From Grammothele lineata (Eukaryota; Basidiomycota; Agaricomycetes; Polyporales; Polyporaceae): a stretch of 64,000 nucleotides of DNA. Position 1 is the first letter of the stretch; every line of letters starts with the position of its first letter. The notes below the pieces were generated by a model. It ran no database searches, was not told the DNA's origin, and saw only the letters and a list, made by a program, of their open reading frames with translations. Positions 45,700 to 57,846 of the stretch are shown here, one piece after another. Both the position numbers and the translations under genes were made by a program. The DNA lies in NCBI GenBank assembly GCA_002150815.3, contig NDFF03000149.1:119186-183185 (forward strand). The letters run 5' to 3'.

Positions 45700-47075
45700 C
45701 TAGAGTCGTTCTTCGTATCGGATGTAACCCGAGGTTTCGTTCATGTCTGTCCATATGACCAGCAAGTTGCTGGCATCGACCACCGCGAGTACGACGGGCA
45801 TGGAGATTCTTTGATGGGACCTGTATTGCTGTCAGCATTGCGAGGCCGCATGCGAAAACAGAGAACGCACAAGAAGCCGCGAGCACTAATCGTCCCCGTC
45901 CCCTCAAAGAATCGCATGTGCGCAGGGTCGCCGAGTTCGCGCGCACTCGCAGGTAACCGTTCTGCTGCACAGGGCTTGGACGCGTCCGCCTCCCAACTGA
46001 GCGCACCGCGCGGCACGTTCTCATCCCCAGTGACCTTCCACGCGCGCAGCGCACCTGTGCCGCCGTCCCACGTTACGAGCAGCGCCTCCGTTCCGTGCGG
46101 TCCGTGCGAACCCAGCCAGAGGCCCGCGAGTGACGCTGCGCTCCATACGTCCGTTTCCAAGCCCACAGGGCTAGGTGGTGAGGTGGAAGGGGGGAAGCCT
46201 GAGCCGCGCCGCAGGGGATAGTAGCGCGGTTTGGAACGTACGATGTTGTCGAAACCGAGTAGGCGGCGGGTATGATCGATACAGTCGTGCGGACAAGAGA
46301 TGAAAATCGCGGGTGGTTTGAGGTGCGCGGCCGGGGCAGTAAAGATGATGGGTATGCGCGGACGCTCAGAGGAGAGACCGGGGCGCTGGTCAGTGGTGGC
46401 GGGTGGGCATTGAGATAGCCGAGGGTATCGGGATGTGTCGATCCACGCGAGGCATTCCTGGCCCGGAAATTCTGGATGCGCAAACTCGCCATTGCGGGTG
46501 AGGACGAAGAAGCTTTGGTTGGTCGACGGGAAGAACTCTGCGACCGCGGAATGAGGGGAACCACGATAGTTGTTGCACCGAATTCTTGCTTCGCCGAATG
46601 ATGTAGCAGTCTGCGCGAAGTCGATTCGGAAGAGGGGTATATATTGTGGGGGTTCCGCGATTTCTGGCCCATCCAACTCTTCGGGTTGTAGTATCCGGAA
46701 GTGAAGGCGGGATACGACGATGCCGCCTTGAACAACGTCGTCCCCCGGATGCAGCTTGAATTCCAGCATACTGCCGACGTACGCGTGATCGCCGGCCCAC
46801 AAGCCGAGCATAGGTCCATATGTGTGCAGTAACCTGGTATAGACGATGTACCATGATCGCCCACCGAAGTAGGCAACATCCTGTAAACCATATCGCGCAG
46901 ACAGGTTGCGCCAGATTGACTCCTCGGTAGCAAGCGAACGCAGGCATCGGCAACAAGAGAGGAGGCTCACAAGGTCGCGGGCAGGTAGCAGATCGAAGAT
47001 GTGAAGGAGGATATCGAAGGGGAGGATCGCCAGGGTCTTTCTAAGGGCGCTGCCTGGCGATATGATCTCTCCCAT
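45700..47075 (-). CDS. F-box protein, FBXO31-like
   Basis: ATG at 47075, then an F-box (LAILPFDILLHIFDLLPARD, then LLSCCRCLRSLATEESIWRNL, residues about 12-57). A globular region follows that resembles FBXO31-type proteins (YGPMLGLWAGD, then VVQGGIVVSRLHF, and PLFRIDF), ending with GTGTISARGF. A 50-nt intron (45870-45821) is likely. Splicing gives a hydrophobic beta-rich end (MPVVLAVVDASNLLVIWTD...) to the stop at 45700-45702. The unspliced frame runs to 45741 with unlikely sequence. Known: F-box proteins are SCF substrate adaptors. The FBXO31 resemblance is my judgement from the 'LW.GD...GGIVV.RL.F' pattern and is moderate. Confidence 0.75.
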
Positions 47076-47788
47076 CGTACGGTATCGAAAGAACGATGGA
47101 GGGAGGTGGCGAGGTAATCCGCCCTGCAGAAGTTTATGTTGCAAGGCGGGACCGTTGATGGCGTTATATAGATGCTGCTTTACGCGAAGATTTTGATGAG
47201 TGGCCGGATGATAAGCACAAGCTCAGGATTCCGTACCGTTATCGCAGCCAAACGGCCGTGAACCCCCGCTTTAGTTCAAAGAAGCTCAAGCTACATCCCA
47301 TCTCACAACACGAGAAGGGCGCCACGTGTCGTAATCGTGCCTGATACGAGACAAACTCGAGCCCGAGGATTGAGAGATGGCGTGGACTGCGGGGGCTGAT
47401 GTCGGTGCATGTCATCACGTCAAACGGGAAGCGCCGCAACGGAACCATTGCTAGTAGACTGCATCAGTCGTACAGTGAGGATCGCGGAGTTTGCCGTTGC
47501 GGTCCCCATGTTCAGGTCCGGTAGGAAACAGGAGGGTGGCACACCGACGCCAGAGGGCCGAGCCCTGAGAAAAGAAGTAGGGTCAGCCTACCACATCTCC
47601 AATTGCGAAAATCCGGCTCTAAGGTATCGTGGAAAGGCCGAGATCCGGAATAGACATACCGGAAAGGCCGACAAAGGCGAACTTGTCCACTCGAGAAGTC
47701 ACAAGATATCAGAAAGTTCACAGGCTTGCGAGTAACGGATCATATCATATGTAAGACGTGGAACGGAAAATCATGTAGCTGTGTCATC
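47076..47788. other. Intergenic region, no gene recognised
   Basis: About 0.7 kb between the IML1 stop and the F-box start on the same strand. No domain-bearing frame or repeat seen. Confidence 0.45.
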
Positions 47789-50700
47789 TCATATACGCAA
47801 AGGAGGGGGCTCTTCTGGAGCATGGTCGAGTTGGGCCACTTCCTCATCGTAGAACTGGGCGAGTTCCTTCTTGCTCGAACAGAACGCGTAGAGCCTCTTG
47901 CGAATATCCTCTGCTGCGGCCGCCGGTCGTTGATATTTCAGGGCAGTCCCGATACGACCAGGTGCCATGAGGCGATTCGTCAGGAAGAGGAAGCCGTCTG
48001 CACCGCCCACGACCTGCACGAATGCGACGCCGGAACGATGGACCCACTGCGAGTACTTGAACGGGGATCGTCGATACGAGTATTCTATCTCGACCTCATG
48101 AGAATAATGAGGTTCGCCTTCGATATCCAGGACAAATCCCCACTTGCGGAGCAGGGCGGATTCGAAGTAATGCAGCGCTTGCGCACCATCCGGGAGACGC
48201 TTTCCTGTCTCTGACAAGGATGGCGGAGAAAGGGCGAGAGGTATGGGGAAACACGACTGGAACGCATTCTTCTCCCGAATGTCGCTGATCTGGTCAACGT
48301 AGGCTTCCACGAGCTTGAGGCCGTATCGCTCAATGGCTCTACTCCATTGGCGGAGCAGGTCATCAATGTAGCGCGCGGTCGTGCCGATCCAGTGGAACTC
48401 GAAATGGAAACACGTGGCAGGGTTGTGGATGAGATCGTAGTGCAGGATGACCGATTCGGCCTGGTCGCTTTGCTGGAGATCAAAGTGAGTAGAACTCAGC
48501 GGCGCGGCGCAATAGCTGACTTGCCTTCTTTGGATCGACGTCGATGACCATGAACTGGGTGAGTACGAGAGCTCCAATGCGCTTCCTTGCCTTTCTCCCT
48601 GGGTACTGCGTCATTGGTGACGGGGCGACTCTCTGATTGTCCTCATGTTTTACTGGGCGTGAAAACCAGCCTGCCTTCGGGGTAACCGGGACGATGTATT
48701 CCCCACGAAGGACGTAAAAGTAGTGTCTGTCCACCGATGATAAGTCAAAGATACGTCGCCCTCTCCCACGACCGGTCACATACCCGTCCAAAAATCCATG
48801 AGTACCGCGGCAGTGATCGAAGAGGCCTTGCTCCTTCAGCCGTGACCCCCATTCGGTCGCCTGCTCCCGACTAGAGACGTCGCGGAACTCGCGAACTAAC
48901 CACGACACAAATTGCGTGCCCGTGAACGAGTTCGGATACCGGCGTCCGTGCCACTTATGCTCTTTGATCGGCACGGCATCCTCTTCGCGCATTGCCTTGG
49001 CGATCGCCGGAAGAGACATGTCGCTAATCTCGCGTTCACTCTTAACCTTCTTTCGTGCCGGGCCTTGGGCGTGGATCTCGTCAACCTGCGCGATAATGGA
49101 CTCGTCGAGCACGCATTGAGCCGGTTCCAGGTCGGTCGTCACGAACCGCACCAGGGGTGGTGGTTGTCCAGGTGTATCCCTGCGCGCTTTAGCAAAGAGC
49201 TCAGCGAGCTTGTCCATGCCCAATAGCCGCGTTTCCTCTTCGTTGAGCTTCTCGCCGGAAGGTACAACGCTCGCATGCGGCGAATCGTCCGCCGGGATGA
49301 CGACGAATCGCGTGCGCCAGTACCGGAGCGACTCGTCGAATCGGTGTTCGTATCCTGCGACCAGCATGTCGAGTCTGACAACGCCATCACCTCATGTTTA
49401 CTACAGTAAGCAGACTATCTGTACGTACCTGTTCCAACCGTATCTCTCCATGCCATGAGGGCTGAACGTGGTCTTCATCTCAGTGTACCCGCCTCCGAGC
49501 TTCGGCCAGATAAGGCACTGGTATTCGAACAGTTGCGTCTTGGGCATCCGCCGGACGTAGCGCCGTACCTGAATGGTGTCACCGGTATAGCTAATATGAT
49601 GGATCTCGTTGCTCATGCTGAGGTATACCGTATCGTCCGCGGACGTGAGCACGCGCGCTGCCCCGATCGGTCGTGCGTCGCCGCCCCCAAACGCCTTCGG
49701 ACGTCGGACTGACGCGCCGTGCGGGTCTGCCTCTCCTCCTCGCCGCACGGGTCGTATCACGAACTGGAAGCCTTGTGCGAGCCGGAGCGCGACCATGCCG
49801 CGCATAACAGCGAGAGCCCATGCGCGACGCGTCTCGTCCGCGTTGCCCTGCATTGGAGGTAGCTGGACAAGGAAGGAGAGCATCTCGGACGGGTCGTAGA
49901 CGAAGTCGTATGAGAAGACGTCATACGACGTGTCGAGTTCGTGGTTCGAGGGGAAGTGCTCTACTGTGAGCGGCAAGCAGGCCGGAGTCACCATTGACCG
50001 CCACTTGATCTCATGCTTCGTGAGCGGTTGCGGGAAGAGATGTTGCCATCTGCGTGCAAGAGCTGCCTGGGCGTATGGGACTGTCGCGAGCGGCTTCGTA
50101 GGTTGGATGTAGACAGTGAGGTTGGTGGGGATTATGGGGAGATTGGCGACGCTGCTGAGCGTGCTGCGACGTTTGCTGAGAATGTCGTCACGGGGAGGTG
50201 TGCCGACTGGAGAATGTCGTGTCAAGGAGCCACGATGGGTGATGAGGGTGTCTTCGTCAATAGTGCGTTGACGTATTGGGCGAGCGGTACTCCCTCGGAT
50301 ACTGACCGGCTGAGGGGTCTGCTGAGAGGCAATGGGCTTAGAGGACGGCGGAGGTGCAGGTGTTCTTCTGGGAGTAGGACTAGAAGAGCCGGCGGCGAGA
50401 ACGGGAGATGTTTGTGGTTGGCTGATTCCGCTACGGAAAGGGTTGAGCAGCCATGTCGGGGCGAGCCTCGAGATGCCTGAGTTGCGCGCTGCACTCTGAT
50501 CCCGCTCTTCGTGGATCGAGGGCGCGGTGGTGCGGGAGCTCCTCTGGGAGCGTGATGACCTGGCGGACAAGATGGACGCCTGCGATGGGGACGAGCTCAG
50601 AACGCCGCCGGTAATGGCTACGGATAGCCTCTGTTCGCGGTCGAGAAAACTGGCATCGGCGTGCAAATCCCTCTCGGGCTGCCGCGGGCTTTCCTGTATG

Positions 50701-52856
50701 GGCGAGATGCGCGAAGGTTCTTGTGGACGGATTATAGACGATCGCTTCGTTTCTCTCATGGTCGGAGGGAGCGTTGCTGCGCTGCTACTCGACGATATCG
50801 ATGTGCGCGTAGTTGGCGCCGGGAGGACATCCGCCCTGACGGTGAAAACGTCCATGTCAAATTGGTCCGCCTCCTCAGGGGAAATCAACGTTGGTTCGCT
50901 TGTGGGGAAAGGGTGAGCGAGATCACTGTCGGTAGCGTCTGAGGTCCATTCTTCCGTCGAGATATCCGCCATCCTATCAGGGTCGGGAAGGTACGGGATC
51001 TCGATGTTTGAGAGGACGTCGTGGTCCAGAAGGCCGAGCATTTCAATCTCGTGCATTTTGGCACGAGCCACGAATCTGAAGCGCAAGAGGTCACTATATG
51101 CACCTGAATCCATCACATTAGTGTCACGTACCTGTCGCTACGAAAGGGCAGGTCCATCTGCCTATCCCAGAACGAGATTTGCATCCAGAAAGGCTCCCAC
51201 CAGAACGTCTTCACCTCGCGTCCGACTAACCCTATGTCCTCATCTCCACCCCAGAGTGGATCAAATACACGAGCGCTGACCTTGCCACCATCCACGCGCA
51301 ATTCTGGCTCCGAGCCCTTAAAGCAGAATATCGGTGTCTGGTGCAGTGGGGGCTTGGCGAGAGAGACGAGGTCGAGGGAGAAGCCCTGGTCCAGTATTCG
51401 AGTCGTCGTCAGCCGAAGAAGCTGCTTTGTAACGCGGAAGTAGCCCGTGCCGGGTGTGATGACTAGCGTCGACGCGCCTGTGAGAGAGAGTGAGCGGTCG
51501 ATGTAGTGTGTCTCAGTGGGCTTGAGCGCGAGGTTGAGCGCCTCGAGTAACGGGCCGTCGTGCGCGTACGAGATCTGGCCAACGAGCCGAACTGCTGAGT
51601 CTGGCCCGTCTTTGGACGTGGAAACTGCGGCGCGATGGTAGTGATGCGCGAGGAGGATATCACGTTGGAAAGCCCAGAATGAGTCCTTGAGGCTGACGAG
51701 AGTGGGTCTCCAATCGTAGAGAACCTCGAGATCCGTGATGACCTTGAAGAAGTCTTTGTACCAGCGTCCGTCATCGTCCTGCCGGAGCGGACCTGCTGCA
51801 TAGTCGGTCTCGGTCTCGTCGTAGAACACGCGGGAAATGAGGACAATGGTGACGATATGGTTCGTGTTCATCTCTTTCCACCTGTCGAAAAGTGCGGGGA
51901 GAAAAGAGTGCACGATCTTCTCGTTGTACCGTTCGCCATCCCCCGCGAACTCCCACAGCTCACGGCAGACTTGAATGAAGATGGTCACTTTCGCTGAGAG
52001 GGAGCGGTACACGATCTTGGTCGCTGGCGAGACATATGCTGCAGATACCTGGACCATATTGAGCACACGTATAGGGAGACGCGTCTGCTTGTTACCTTCT
52101 TCCCATTGATGTGCAGCGTTTGCACCTTCGCCGCAATAACGCCAATGAAGGAGACCTGCTCTTCCACATACAGGCATCGTCCGACCAAAGCGCGACCCAG
52201 TCGCCACATGTCATTCCGTCCGAGGTATTGGTCTTGGAAAACAAACTCGACATAGTCGGCGCTGAACGTCTCCGGGTCTACCTGCGGTGCACGGTCGGAG
52301 TTCAGCCTCTCAGAGGGGGTTGGGCATAACGAAGGGGGGAGCGCGTCGCTCCATCCGCCATGAAGACGTTATGCAATTTATTGTGCACCCGGCCCATACC
52401 ATGCCCCTCAACTCAGAGAAAGACGTACCTTGGTCAAAGTCACCTCGCTATTACTCCTCAACCCAAACTTCTCCAACACTGGCCGCGGCAGAGATATCTA
52501 TACCAATTCGCCCACAAACCTCAGCGCCCTCTCCCCCAAACACGTAACGAGAGAAAGACACGTACCTGCAACTGGTGCCTCGAGGCGGGATCCTCCGGGG
52601 GCACCACAAACAGAAAGCCAGGCGCGTGCTCCGAGAGCGGCGACGCGATGCAGATGAGGTCGCCCTCCGCGACTCCGGGCCAGTACTTGTGGTTCAGCTT
52701 GACGGCGGTCGTCGCGGGCTCGTTCACCCAGGCGGTGAGCGTGCGCGAGTCGCCCGTCTTGAGCGGGGGCGCAGGTAGGGGCGACGGGCTGAACATGGAC
52801 TGGACGGTGTTGGACCGCTTGCGGGAGGTTGGGGCTTGGGATTCTGGGCGAGACAT
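47789..52856 (-). CDS. IML1: Iml1/DEPDC5, SEACIT (GATOR1) subunit
   Basis: A long multi-exon gene from ATG 52856 to TGA 47789-47791. The N-terminal part has [21 protein letters not shown]. The exon at about 52100-52280 has [20 protein letters not shown] and [17 protein letters not shown]. The next exon has [43 protein letters not shown] and [21 protein letters not shown] central Ser/Pro-rich linker lies at about 50900-50050. The C-terminal half contains a DEP domain ([21 protein letters not shown] ... [19 protein letters not shown], about 48960-48800) and a conserved end region ([22 protein letters not shown]). Known: Iml1 with Npr2/Npr3 acts as a GAP on the vacuole for the Gtr1 GTPase and restrains TORC1 upon nitrogen starvation. 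Domain order and length fit the full-length protein. Confidence 0.95.
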
Positions 52857-53440
52857 TACGGAGTAGATTGAGGGCGAGGAGGTTCGTGTGTAGGTTCGAG
52901 AGAAGTAGGGACTGGGAGGTTGAGTGAGGCGGATGGTGGATTAGTTTTGGCACATAGGGTGTTCACTTCAGTTTGGCATTTGATAGACGGGCGAAGCGAA
53001 GGCAGAGCACAACCACAACAAGTAGCAGGTAAAGCGAGGAACAGTAAACACACAGCGAAGGAGTTCAGGTACTGAGGATGACGGTAGCGATGAAGCGGCT
53101 GGACGCCGAGCGCGCGACATCGCGCTGCAACGGCCGCGCGCGGCGCGCACGCCTTATGACCATGTCGTGCGCACATCACCAACGAGTGCGGTCGGACATA
53201 GAGACCTTCATTTACACTCACAAAGAAGAGCCGAGATAATGTCTGAGATCGAAGGTGTGCACGCGATACAAGGGTATATTAATTTTGTGTCGAACTACGA
53301 TACACTGATGCTATGAAAGGTCCCTGAGTCCATATGATAGAGTATGCAAAGTACAATGCGTGTATGAGTCTAGAGCAACGAAGGTGACTTCGTAGGTCCG
53401 AGCAGGCTCAATACCCAAGCGTGTACCAATGCGCGGTAGC
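52857..53440. other. Intergenic region
   Basis: Contains the IML1 5' flank and the 3' flank of the App1-like gene. No gene recognised. Confidence 0.45.
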
Positions 53441-55068
53441 TCAGAACGAGCTAAGGGCAAGAGCGACAACCGCTGCGAAGACAACTGTTGCGTACTGCGT
53501 CGCACCGAGCGCGACGGCGCCACTGTTGTTGCCCACGATGCCACCTTGCTCGCCGAACGTGATGTTCTGCGGGACGCTGTTGTTCCTGCACTGGCCATTC
53601 GTGATGTTGAGCCCCATAAGGTCTACCAAACGTGCGTGAGCGAACGCGCGTATATAGATAAAGGAGAGGCGCGGACGTACCCTCTGCAGTACGGTAGAAG
53701 AAGTATGAGCTGTTCGGAAGGTTCTTGAATGCGCTCGTGTCGAACGGGATCTTGTCGTCCGGGTCTGTCGCGGACGTGTTGCGGATGAAGATGCACGCGA
53801 GGTTGTTCGGGAACTGCTGCGCGATCTGCGGGTACGCTGAGAGGAGCGTCGAAGAGGACGAGTCCCCGACGAGCGCTGTCCACTCTCAGTTAGCGCGAAG
53901 TACGGTAGCTAAGGAGATCATTAAATTCTTACCAAACTTGCGCTTAGGGAACGTCTGGAACAGCTTCAGCAGACTGTTCTGGCGCGCCTCCAAGACCGCA
54001 TTCGGATCCGTCAAGTTGATCGGGCGCATCTCGAGCGAGCCGAGCGGGAAGTTACTGAACAGGTAGTCGACATATGTCCGCGTGAGCTGCACGGGCGTCG
54101 TCGTGTCGTAGTGGAACGCCGCAGAGGGTAAGCTCTTCGCCCACGACGCGAACAGCTCGGGGATGCCGGGGACGTTCACGTACGGCTGCACGAACGAGTT
54201 GAAGAGGCCTTTATTGGGCACGTACACCTGTGTGATCCGCATGACGTCGTCGATGTCGGACACGACGGAGATACCTGTCGAGGGCACGAGGATGACGGTG
54301 CCGTTGCCGGGGCCCGTGACGTTGACGATGCCTGTCTGGATGACTTGCACGGAGGTGCTGCTGTTGTCTCCGAGACCCTGGACCGGGACGAACTGGTCGA
54401 ATTCACCGAAGTCGTCTGAGGTCGCGAGCCGGATGCCGGATGAGTTGGTCACTGTGGAGCCGTTCGCGGAGATGACGGCAGTGAGATTCGCGCTGGGGAT
54501 GGGGATCGAGGCGAGCTCTTGAGTGCGGTTTTGAAGGAGCTGCTGCTGCGTGGAGTTCAGGTTGTTCGTGGAGAGGTCGTTGATGATAGAGTCCAGATCC
54601 GACGTGCTAACATTCGCTTGCTTATACGCAAGGCCGTAAAAGCGCACATTCCAACTGGTTTCCAGTCAACCTAGGGAAGTACGGTACGTGAGAACGCTGC
54701 TCACCTTCCCGTGAAGTTGGCGTACGACGGGATGAGCAACGCCGACGCCGAAACATTCTGCAAGTCGTTTCCGTCTTTGACTCCAATTTTCTTCTCAATG
54801 TCGCTTATACTCGGCCAATCACCGAGGATTGCTAAGCAATTGCGACGTTCATCAGAGTGCAAGGAGACACAGCAGGCGACAGAAACATACTGGGCAAAGC
54901 CGACGCCACCACCCCCGTTACGCTTGAAAACGCAGACTTGATACTTGATGCTGCCTGAGGTGCTGGTACAGGCGCAGGCGTCGGAAGAGGTGCAGGTGCG
55001 GGGTCGGCTACTGGTCCCGCCACCGACAGCGCGGCGAGCGTGAGCACGAATAATGAGGATGAGAACAT
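53441..55068 (-). CDS. Secreted, GPI-type App1-like phosphatidate phosphatase domain protein
   Basis: ATG at 55068 starts a signal peptide (MFSSSLFVLTLAALSVAGPV), followed by an Ala/Pro-rich spacer. Middle exons (about 54830-54700 and 54660-53890) contain an Asn/Ser/Thr-rich N-half with several N-glycosylation sequons. The DUF2183/App1 catalytic block follows: VVSDIDDVMRITQVYVPNKG, then NSFVQPYVNVPGIPELFASW and FSNFPLGSLEMRPINL. A further exon has SAYPQIAQQFPNNLACIFIR. The last exon ends NNSGAVALGATQ plus a hydrophobic tail (VVFAAVVALALSSF), typical of a GPI-attachment signal. Known: yeast App1 is a cytosolic Mg-dependent phosphatidate phosphatase with a DxDxT motif. Here the motif reads DIDDV and the protein is predicted extracellular. 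Substrate unknown. Confidence 0.8.
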
Positions 55069-55707
55069 CGCGACAGGTATCCTTTCCGAGAGCGAAAAGC
55101 GGGAGGACTCAAGGGGGCATGGCTGGAGTTTCCTTGACGTTTTATAGGTCGGCCAAATGCGCAGGAAACGCGACGACACGGTGGAGAGAGGGACGTAGAG
55201 AATGACGTCGATGATGTCCTGCACACGACCATGCGCGCAAGAAGTGGAAACGTCAACACTAACGCCCGGGGTAGAGGTATGCCCACTTACGGCTGTTATG
55301 GTTCATGACACTGACATGTTGCTGGCTGGTGGCGTCCATACATGTACGTACGCGTCCACCTTCGTATGTTGAACTTGATCATTTGGAGACTAGCAACAAG
55401 CGCTACTCATTCAAATGTCAGAAACCACATCCAGGGTCAGCAATCCAGATATCATGGGGGATACAGAAACGGAGGGAAGAGCGCATGATGGAGGTGCGCG
55501 TCAAGAGACCTATGACGATGTGTGCATGGCGTCCATGAGTGACGTTATAGGCACGTGACGACACTGACTATCGAGGCTTTTCTTTTGGGGCAGCTATTCA
55601 AAAGCATACCCGAAAAAGTGCAGGTCCACATTGCGAGCGACGGAGGTCACACTAAGACCAAGGAAAAAGGACCTGCGTTAAAACGCAGCAATATATTACA
55701 ATCCTAC
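55069..55707. other. Intergenic region
   Basis: Promoter side of the App1-like gene and 3' side of RPN6. No gene recognised; the plus-strand frame at 55305-55538 has no feature. Confidence 0.45.
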
Positions 55708-57558
55708 TTATGCTAGCTTCACAGTCTGGATTCGGCGAGGCGTTAGCGAGACTAAACCCAAGCAGAGCGCGTAGGACATCACCTTTGCATATAGCGAGTC
55801 CACGACCTTCCCAACCTGCTCCAGCGTATCGATCGCAGAGCCGTATGCCCTCTAAGGAACAATTGGTCAGCGAAGTGAGGTGCTGAAATTGGAAATTACA
55901 TACATCCGCCTCAGGCTCCTCGAAGATGAGCAGACAACCCCGCCCTTGGTCGAGAACGCCGTGGAACACCTTGTCGAGGATCATCTGCGAAAGCCTGTAC
56001 AGCAACTCGTCAACCTCTGTCGCTATCACTGTTAGCGCGAAAGAGCGGCGACGCGGCGTACTTGAGCTCGACGGCTTGCCGACCCTGGCCGACTTGATGC
56101 GCGATGTACTCGATCTCGACGACCGAGTAGGGCTCGACGATACGGAGGAGGTTCTGCTCTAGCAGCGTATCGTACAATGCTGAGAGGTGTGTCCGGATCG
56201 TAGTATCGGAGGAGAGCTCTGCAACACGACGTTAGTCAGCCAGACACGCGTACGAGGACAAGTGAGCACGAACCTTGCTGGTAGTCCTTCAGAGCCTTCT
56301 CAAAGTCGGCAAGATTCCGCTTCTGATGCGCGCGCGCGATCGCACGCATACTTTCGACGTCCCGCAGTTGTGCGTATTTTGAGGCGAGCTTGATGGAGAG
56401 GAGAGAAGTGACATCTTCAGGCTGAGACACTACAAGGTTAGCAATCACCGACACCTAACGGGCGTATACGGACGTACGAGGTTGAGCATGACTTTGCACA
56501 GAAGCATATACTTGAGTGCGCCGAGCGCGCTCGGGTCGTCCTGCGTGCTCAGGTTCTCGAATGTCTCGTAGAAATAGGAATATGCGGTGGTGTAGTCCTT
56601 GTCTTCGGCGTGCAGAATACCGGACTGGAGGTCTAGACGCGCTTGCAGCTGTGGCGGGCAGTATATTGAGTTCGCGGCTGTCCGCGCAGAGGTCAACGCT
56701 GCCTATATCACATATATTGAAGTATTGAGCGTCAAAATCAAGACGGAACCGGTTCGTAGAGCGCACCTTTGACTTCGCCAAGTTGCCAATCCCACGATAT
56801 ACTCGACTTTCTAGTAGATGAACCTCGGTCAAGATCATCTTGTCGTCCAGCCGCTTCAGCTCTGTAAGCAGAGTGTCGATGAGAGCGAGTGCAGGCTTGT
56901 ACTGTTGTGTATCTAGTTGACTATGCGCGCATTTGTTGAATATATGCCTCAGGAAGCGCAAAAGCGAGCACTCACAGGCCGACCAGCCGTGTCTCAAGAC
57001 TGTGCTTCAAGAATATCCGCTTCTCCTTCTTTGCCCATTCGATGTTCTCCGTCAAGACATCGATTTGTATCTTCTGGCTGTTCGGGATGCTAGCAAAGCA
57101 GTCGAGGAGCGTCCGGACTAGGAAAGGATGTTACAAGTGAACGAATGCGGGGTAAGGCAATGCGTACTAAGTTTCGCAGTCTTCGCCTTCGCGGTCGACG
57201 AAACGAATGAGCGCGACAACTTGATGACTTCCGCTACACCCTGAGCGTTTCTGAGAGGCCAATCGTGAGCTTCGAGAAACAAGTGTTCGCAGCCACAAGA
57301 TGGACTTACTTGCCGTCCCGGTACAACTCGCCGAGCTTCACGAGCGCTGCCTCCTGGTGTCGGAGCTCTGCCTCCTTCTCCTCCACAGTGGCATGTTCGC
57401 TGATTGGTGATGCTGCATAGTGTTCGTGGTCGGTCGCCTCTCTCGGACATCGGACATCTGGGCCTGAACTCACCTAGGATCTCTTTGTAGAGTGTCTCAG
57501 CGCGCTTGGGGTCGGAGGCGGCCGTCGCCTGGGTGAGAAGCTCCTCCTTCGTGGGCAT
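55708..57558 (-). CDS. RPN6: Rpn6 (PSMD11), 26S proteasome lid subunit
   Basis: About eight exons from ATG 57558. They include [137 protein letters not shown], the PCI part ([29 protein letters not shown]... in pieces) and the C-terminal [21 protein letters not shown] final short exon gives the end TVKLA with the stop at 55708-55710. If the last intron is ignored the protein ends wrongly at 55652. Known: Rpn6 clamps the lid to the 20S core by contacting alpha-2. TPR-like helices followed by a PCI domain fit. Divergent from RPN7. Confidence 0.95.
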
Positions 57559-57846
57559 GTCCTACGCGGTACGATATGGGTGCAAGAGGTGGACGAGGCG
57601 GTTGGCAGGAGACGGACGCGATGAGCTCAGAGCAGAGGCGGAGAGGCAGCGAGGACCCAGATGAAGCACGCGAGGTGACGCGTCGAGCAGCGTGGGAACC
57701 TTCGCGGTACTGACGCGTCGCCTGCACGCGCCTGTCCTCATCGCTCCCTCCGCCTCCCGCACCTCCCTCCGCCGCCTCCTCGCTGTGTCTGTTGCTGAAC
57801 TCCTTTCTTTCGACGTTGAACTTGTGCGCGACATAACACACAAGCC
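57559..57846. promoter_or_regulatory. Divergent promoter RPN6 / RPN7
   Basis: 288 bp separate the start codons of two subunits of the same complex, so one short region probably drives both. I did not find a clear copy of the yeast Rpn4 PACE element (GGTGGCAAA) in it. A G/A-rich tract borders the RPN6 side. Confidence 0.65.
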
